Source: Ilex aquifolium
Lineage: Eukaryota; Streptophyta; Magnoliopsida; Aquifoliales; Aquifoliaceae
Assembly (NCBI GenBank): GCA_951799425.1
Contig: OX637395.1
Location: 38,588,323 to 38,652,322 of the forward strand
Direction of reading: 5' to 3'
Length of the DNA stretch: 64,000 nucleotides
The position numbers and the translations under genes are program-made. The notes beneath the pieces were generated by a model. That model did no database searches. It saw only the letters and a list, made by a program, of their open reading frames with translations, and was not told the origin of the DNA. Below, piece by piece: positions 58,533-64,000 of this stretch. How positions within the stretch are numbered: position 1 is the first letter of the stretch; each line of letters begins with the position of its first letter.

Positions 58533-61292
58533 TGTCACACCCCCACCCCAGATCACATAGGGTGGGCGGCGGATCGGCCACCAAGGCCTTAACCAACCAA
58601 CCTTGTGTATAATAAATACAAAATACAGCGGAAGACAAATGATAAAGTGATCCAATCCATCGACCTAATGAATACCAGATGAATAAACTAAACATCACTA
58701 ACATCATTATTAAACTCATGTAAAACAATAATTAACCATAAGTTTAACTACTCTAAGTATAAGCAACATTATCCCTAAAAGAATTGAATATTTGTCTCAA
58801 AACTATAAAATATATTTATTTCTGAAGAACTACAATAAAATAAATTTTCAAGTCCTCTAATCCCTTGTATATCAGCAAACTTACCCCTCACCCTGATCCT
58901 CTCCTGAAAAATGTTATATGTTTGGGTGAGCACAATGGCCCGTGAATAACAACCACCTCTAATGAGGTGTGAAAATAAATTCCACAATTTATATACAAAA
59001 ATAAACTTTGATACATACATAAGTACAACAAATAGTACCCCAATCTTTCTCACATAATCATGTAAACAAAATGATCTCATAGTCGCAAATAACTTTATAA
59101 ATGAAAATACATTTATAACCCAAAACACCCACTCATTTTCACAAATAACTTTATAAATGAAAATACATTTATAACTCAAAACACCCACTCATTTTCACAA
59201 ATAATTTTATAAATGAAAAGATATTTATAATCCAAAACACTCACACAAATTCAGTCTCAAATACATTTGTCAAATCATGTTTGTTACCACTAGTCTGATA
59301 ACTGACCCCTATGTGCAAATCCCTATGCCGACCACGCCGGTATACAATCTCGTTACCATTTAGATCTGGTAACCCAGTCCCCGTCTCATAAACATGATTT
59401 TCACACACACCAAAACTGTAGTTTTAGTCCCAACGCACACAAATTTTCATTTCATCACCAAAGCAATGATATAAAATCATCCCACAAGTTTTTCAAAATT
59501 CACATATATAACAGTTCACAATTGCAACCCCAAACATCAACACATATATCATATATATGAAAAATTCACACACACGCACCCACACATTTAATATAGAAAA
59601 TTCTCCCAAAAGAAGTAGTAAACTACTCACCTTGATTCCCAAAATCCAATTCAAAGCACTTTTTCTCAACCTCAATGCAATCACCACCTAATCCAAAATA
59701 ACATATAACAACCAATCCCTATTCCTAACTTCGTCGTTTCGCGATTCTATATTTAATTTTTATACTTTCTACCCACTGATATATACTTAATATATCTTTT
59801 ACATATAAATATTCTTTCTAATACGAGGTAATAGGGTATGGAAGTATTCTGGACTGTTTAGAAAAAGTTTCTAAAATTTTAGAGTCAAATCATAAATTTT
59901 GAAACTTTTGGGGTCAGTGTAATTTCTTTGAAAAAACGAATTTTCTGTTTTCAAGGCTGCCATAAATTTTTTAAAATAGTATTTAAGGTTCTAGAGACCC
60001 ATTTTTCGAGAATACAATCTTGATTTGATTTATTAGAATAACTATCGATTTTTAAACACTTATATATTATGGGGGTTTGGAGGGGTTTTGGAACATGGGT
60101 TAGGGTATAAACCCCATAAACCCATGTTTGGCAACAATAAAGTAGGGATAGGATTTGAAACCCGACCCGGTCATGAAACCTACATACATGGGTTTCATGA
60201 AACCCAAGGGGGGGGGGGGGGGGTGGGTTTCATATGGGGGTTAAGGGGGTTTAAAATACAAATGACATTTATACCCTCATATATCCTATATATTTCATAT
60301 ATACAAATTAGTTAAAGGACAAAATAATCATTTATATACAAATATATTATCACAATAATTATATACCCCTGCGCATACCAAACGTGGGTATGGACAGCAT
60401 TGAATGTTGAATCCCATCTTTGAATCTCATCTTTAGGTCAAACCCGGGTTTGGACAAGCCAATCCAAACCTATCCCAAAAAACATACCAAACATGCCCTT
60501 AGGGGTCGTTTCAAAATTTCAGAAATTTTTCAAGACTCGAGGGCTGTTTTGAAATGACAATATTTGTTTCAAACATATTGCATCAGTTCTATAAATTACC
60601 AAGTTCCATGGTGGTCAAAATTGAGTTTATAAAAGTATAGAGTCAAAACAAAGCTATTTAAAACTAAAGAGGAGGTTTCCAAAATTTCATAATCTTCTTC
60701 TCCCTCAACCTTAGGTATCCAGTAGCTTTTGGTCTGTAACTTTTCTTTCTTCTCCCTTCCCAATATTTTCTTAACACAAATACCACTCTATTATATATTG
60801 AATTCATATATTTTAACCCTACAAACCTACCCATATGGATTACTTGCAAGATTATATCAGAATGCAAACTTGTATATGTGTACATATAATGATTAAATAC
60901 AAAGTTAAATTTTAATATGAAGACTAACCTTGATGATCAAATCTTCTAGTTTACTTCCTTCTTCTCTAAATCTCCTTCTTTCTTTCTCTTCCTTTTTCTT
61001 TACTCAAAACCCTAGCCTCTCCTCTCCTTTCTCTTATTCTAACGTGTGTGTAGGTGTGATTATGAGAAGAGAATATATATATATATATATATATGAAGAG
61101 TTTGACATATCTCACAATACTACCATATTTAAAACACATGTAAAATAGTCCTAATAGATCTCTAGGGCAAGACTTTTATTAGAGACACATTAGTCTTCTT
61201 TTAATTATTTTTATCCTTATTTATATATAATTACTCATAGGTAGCCAATGCACCAAAATAATATAATAATTTTTTTTGTATGGGTAATTACA
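58533..61292 (-). repeat. Old Gypsy (Tekay-like) 3' LTR, copy 2
   Basis: Counterpart of 33925-36811 without Helitron B but with a MITE at 60063-60498. A tandem piece near 59090-59165 contains the Helitron B empty site. Confidence 0.7.
60063..60498. mobile_element. Harbinger-like MITE with G-run
   Basis: Copy 1 lacks this segment (near 36000). The right end on the minus strand is GGGCATGTTTGGTATG, followed by TTA; TTA also precedes the left border (60060-60062), as expected for PIF/Harbinger. The left end is eroded, and about 10 bp of target sequence present in copy 1 is missing. A G-run of about 17 lies near 60208-60225. Confidence 0.5.
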
Positions 61293-63310
61293 TTCTCCCC
61301 TCCTTAAGAGAATTTCGTCCTCAGGATTTATATAACTTGTGAGAAAAAATGAGGATATTTTTTTTTTTTATGCTTTCTTTACTTTTCCAAAAAAAAAAAC
61401 TTCCTCAATTGGGTGGCTCTTCCACAACAATTGAACAACAGAATGGTTCTATTACATAAAATTTATTGATTCCTTAACCTAAATAAGAGTTTTCTTTATC
61501 TCAATGGGTTAACTTCAACCAATATATTCGAAGGATCAATTATATACTACTCTTAGTCATATTGAAAGAAAATATACTGTAAAATTAAAACAAGTCTGCT
61601 AATAGAATCCACCTGAACATTGTAACCACACTCCTCTCTATAAATCTGTATGTCCATTTATATCTTAGACCAAACATTCCTTCGAATTTCTAGTATACTA
61701 CGTGTGAAACATAACACCAAAGTATGAATAGTATGCTCAAACTACCCGTCAAATTGAGAACCATAAATTATACTAAACTTCAAAGTGTTATTCATAGCGT
61801 ATTGCAAACTAGGCCAAATCTGAAGATAATTTTTGGACTTCTATCTATTACACTAGATAAAGGTATTCCACACAATCATAGACTCTCATCAAATATCTCT
61901 GAGTATACCTTGAAGTGAAGCTTTAAGTTTAATTACCAAAACTGACCAGACTTTGTCAATCAATCCATAATAACCCAAATAGATTCATGCACAATCTGTA
62001 TCTCAAAAGTCCCTATAGAAACTTCATAATATACTCTTATTTTCATTCAAAAATTAAAAGAAGTTGTAATAAACCCGTTGGACACTAATATCCAGTCTTT
62101 TCCATCCCCTTTTCCTCAAATTAAACTCATTCTCAGTAAATACCTCTTTCAACCTTTAATAATAGAAATAAATCTCACATGTCTTACCGTATAAACAATC
62201 TCTCCATAACCTCAAAATAAAAACAATTACATCTAACCCAAAATCATGAGTAGGGTAATTCCTTCTTTACTACAAGAATACACAGGTGCAACACCAATGA
62301 ATACGGTAACATATGAATCTAGATAAAGTTGAGATACTCAATTTAGTCAATCCATCAAAACATATGTAACATTTGTCAATCTCAATGACTTCACCAAAAA
62401 TACAATATAACTATCTCAGTTGCACATACTGTTTTCAGAACATCATCATTTCTTTCTTTTAAGTAAAGATAATTCAGCTTAAGATCAATCTTACTAAATT
62501 ATCTAACGCCTCACAACTGATCAAATAAATCATCAAGACCACATAAAAGATATTTACTACATGTTGCTGTCTTATTCAGCTGGTAGTAACCTAGTACCAT
62601 TCCACAGTCCAATCATTTTCTTTACAAATACAACATATTGTTAAGTTGAATAAATCTTCGGTCTAATATATTTTCAATTGAATTCCAATTCTTCTAGTTC
62701 AGCGAGAGCCATCCAATACGAAGTAATAAATATAAGTAAAGTACTCCAGGACTACTAAAAATGTAAACTTTATCTCTCTCTAATGGTAGCATGGACAACT
62801 TCTCTTGAAATACATCCACAAATTTCCTTTCTATTGTTATCTATTTAGGAGACACGCACTCGTTTCGTGTATCTATGATACTACCAATGTTTCCCTAAAA
62901 ATCTTTACTCACTTTTTTTCGATCTTGCACTCATATATTTAAGACTGAGAATTAAATAATTCTTGTCCCCTCGAAACTAAATCCGCATGACTCTTTTTTC
63001 AAACCAGGATTAAATAATTCTTGTCCCCTCGAGGTCACGTCATCCGACATGACTCTTAGTCCACCATGAATCGAATGGAAATTGTGGTATATACGAATTG
63101 GTGAAATCATATTGATATTGAATGATACTTTAAACTATACGTGGATCTCTACTAATGTAATTTATTGTTCAAGTGTATTATGTCAGACACCGGTACCTGT
63201 GTTCAACTCAAAATTACAACGATTGTACATTGAAGGAAAGTCCAATAACTTTATTATGCAGGCTTTTATTCCTAATTCTAATTTTAGTACTTTATATTTT
63301 TTATTGATAA
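61293..63310 (-). pseudogene. Decayed internal region of the Tekay-like Gypsy element, copy 2
   Basis: Matches 36812-38829 base for base over most of its length. The decayed integrase stretch corresponds to about 61708-61890. No intact frame. Confidence 0.65.
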
Positions 63311-64000
63311 CTAGTTATTTCTCGTGTTTGAAGGTATAGAGTAATAAAAAAAATTGGTCAACAATAAACATATTTGTATTCTCACCCAAAATCAAATTAT
63401 AAAAGATAGATGAGAGAGAAAGAAATTTAAACACTGATTGTATTGGGGGCGAGTGGTGATAGTGATAGTGGGCAACAATGGTGGCGGTGGAAGACGGTGA
63501 TAATTGTGATGGATAATGACGACTGGTTATGATGGTGGCAGCCGTGGGTGACAATGGGGCAGTGGGGGTGATGGTGAGGTGGCGGCAACGATGGTGGTAA
63601 GGTGACGGCAACGGTGGTGGTGGCGGTGACGGTCATAGTGGGCCGATGGGTGTGGTCGAGTGGCGATAATGGTGGTGGCGATGACGGTGGTGTTGGTGGC
63701 GGTGGTAGTAGTGGTGATTATGGTGGGGGTGGGGGTGGTAGAGGTGTTGGTGGTGGTAGTTGTGGTGGGGGGTGGCGGTGGTGGTAGTGGTGATTGTGGT
63801 GGGACGGTGGTGGTGGTGGTGGTGGTGGTGGTGGTGGTGGTAGAGGTGTTGGTGGAGCGGTTTTCAAACACTATTTTTTTTAAAGTATTTATGAGAAATT
63901 ATAAATATTAAAAACACTTTTAAAAAATCACCTCAAACACACCCTTAGGATCTTATTTTACCTATTAAATTTGGAGTGTTAATATCAGTCATTGGATTAA
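63311..64000 (-). mobile_element. Helitron C, copy 2, cut by the window edge
   Basis: CTAG end at 63311-63314 and GGT-rich tract at about 63475-63855 as in 38830-39668. The trinucleotide tract is shorter and rearranged compared with copy 1. The TC start would lie about 90 bp beyond the window. Confidence 0.85.

Larger units (their letters stand above)
45561..64000. repeat. Segmental duplication, copy 2 of the PR-1 block
   Basis: Collinear with 17118-39572 and still matching at the right edge. Copy-specific changes are the internal duplication at 50145-51655, the hAT nest 52572-54983, the CACTA-like insertion 57956-58358 and the Harbinger-like insertion 60063-60498. Confidence 0.93.

Overview
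This is nuclear DNA of a flowering plant, most likely a eudicot with a repeat-rich genome. The evidence is GT-AG spliced exons of plant-specific families (plastid-type diaminopimelate aminotransferase, TRICHOME BIREFRINGENCE-LIKE, CGR-type Golgi methyltransferase, PR-1) sitting among LTR retrotransposons, Helitrons, hAT elements and a SINE. No intact tRNA or rRNA gene, operon or CRISPR array was seen.

Layout. 1-2242: first four coding exons, minus strand, of an AGD2/DapL-type gene that runs off the left edge. 2525-5646: two small hAT elements with 8-bp target duplications, a candidate MITE and a CGR2/CGR3-like pseudogene. 6568-7145: a Helitron carrying a GGT-rich tract. 7555-7795: a large inverted repeat. 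7891-17822: a seven-exon TBL gene with an 8-bp insertion in exon 3 that looks like a hAT excision footprint, and a 5.5-kb Ty3/Gypsy chromovirus (Reina-like) in intron 4.

From the TBL 3' end onward the window is one large imperfect tandem duplication. Copy 1 is about 17118-39572 and copy 2 is about 45561-64000, continuing past the right edge. Each copy holds the TBL tail, a spacer, an array of a 208-bp tandem repeat, an intron-containing PR-1 gene just downstream of the array, a PR-1 gene without an intron, a decayed Tekay-like Gypsy element on the minus strand and a GGT-rich Helitron. The single-copy DNA between them (39670-45560) has another Helitron, simple repeats and a SINE. Copy 2 contains a further internal duplication (50145-51655) that cut off the 3' end of one PR-1 gene and added another array plus PR-1 gene.

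The five PR-1 genes differ sharply. PR1-1 (29815) is canonical. PR1-3 (49534) has lost its C-terminus, where CAPE-type peptides lie. PR1-4 (51840) has lost its usual stop and gained a C-terminal extension. PR1-2 and PR1-5 share a 5-bp duplication next to the ancestral start codon and a lost conserved Cys. The 208-bp arrays contain 14, 6 and 1 units upstream of PR1-1, PR1-3 and PR1-4. The consensus unit holds two W-box cores (TTGACT) and one TGACG, motifs known from salicylate-responsive PR-1 promoters.

Insertions present in only one copy allow relative dating: a 7.1-kb non-autonomous LTR element and Helitron B in copy 1; a three-level hAT nest, a CACTA-like element and a Harbinger-like MITE in copy 2. 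The other copy serves as the empty site.
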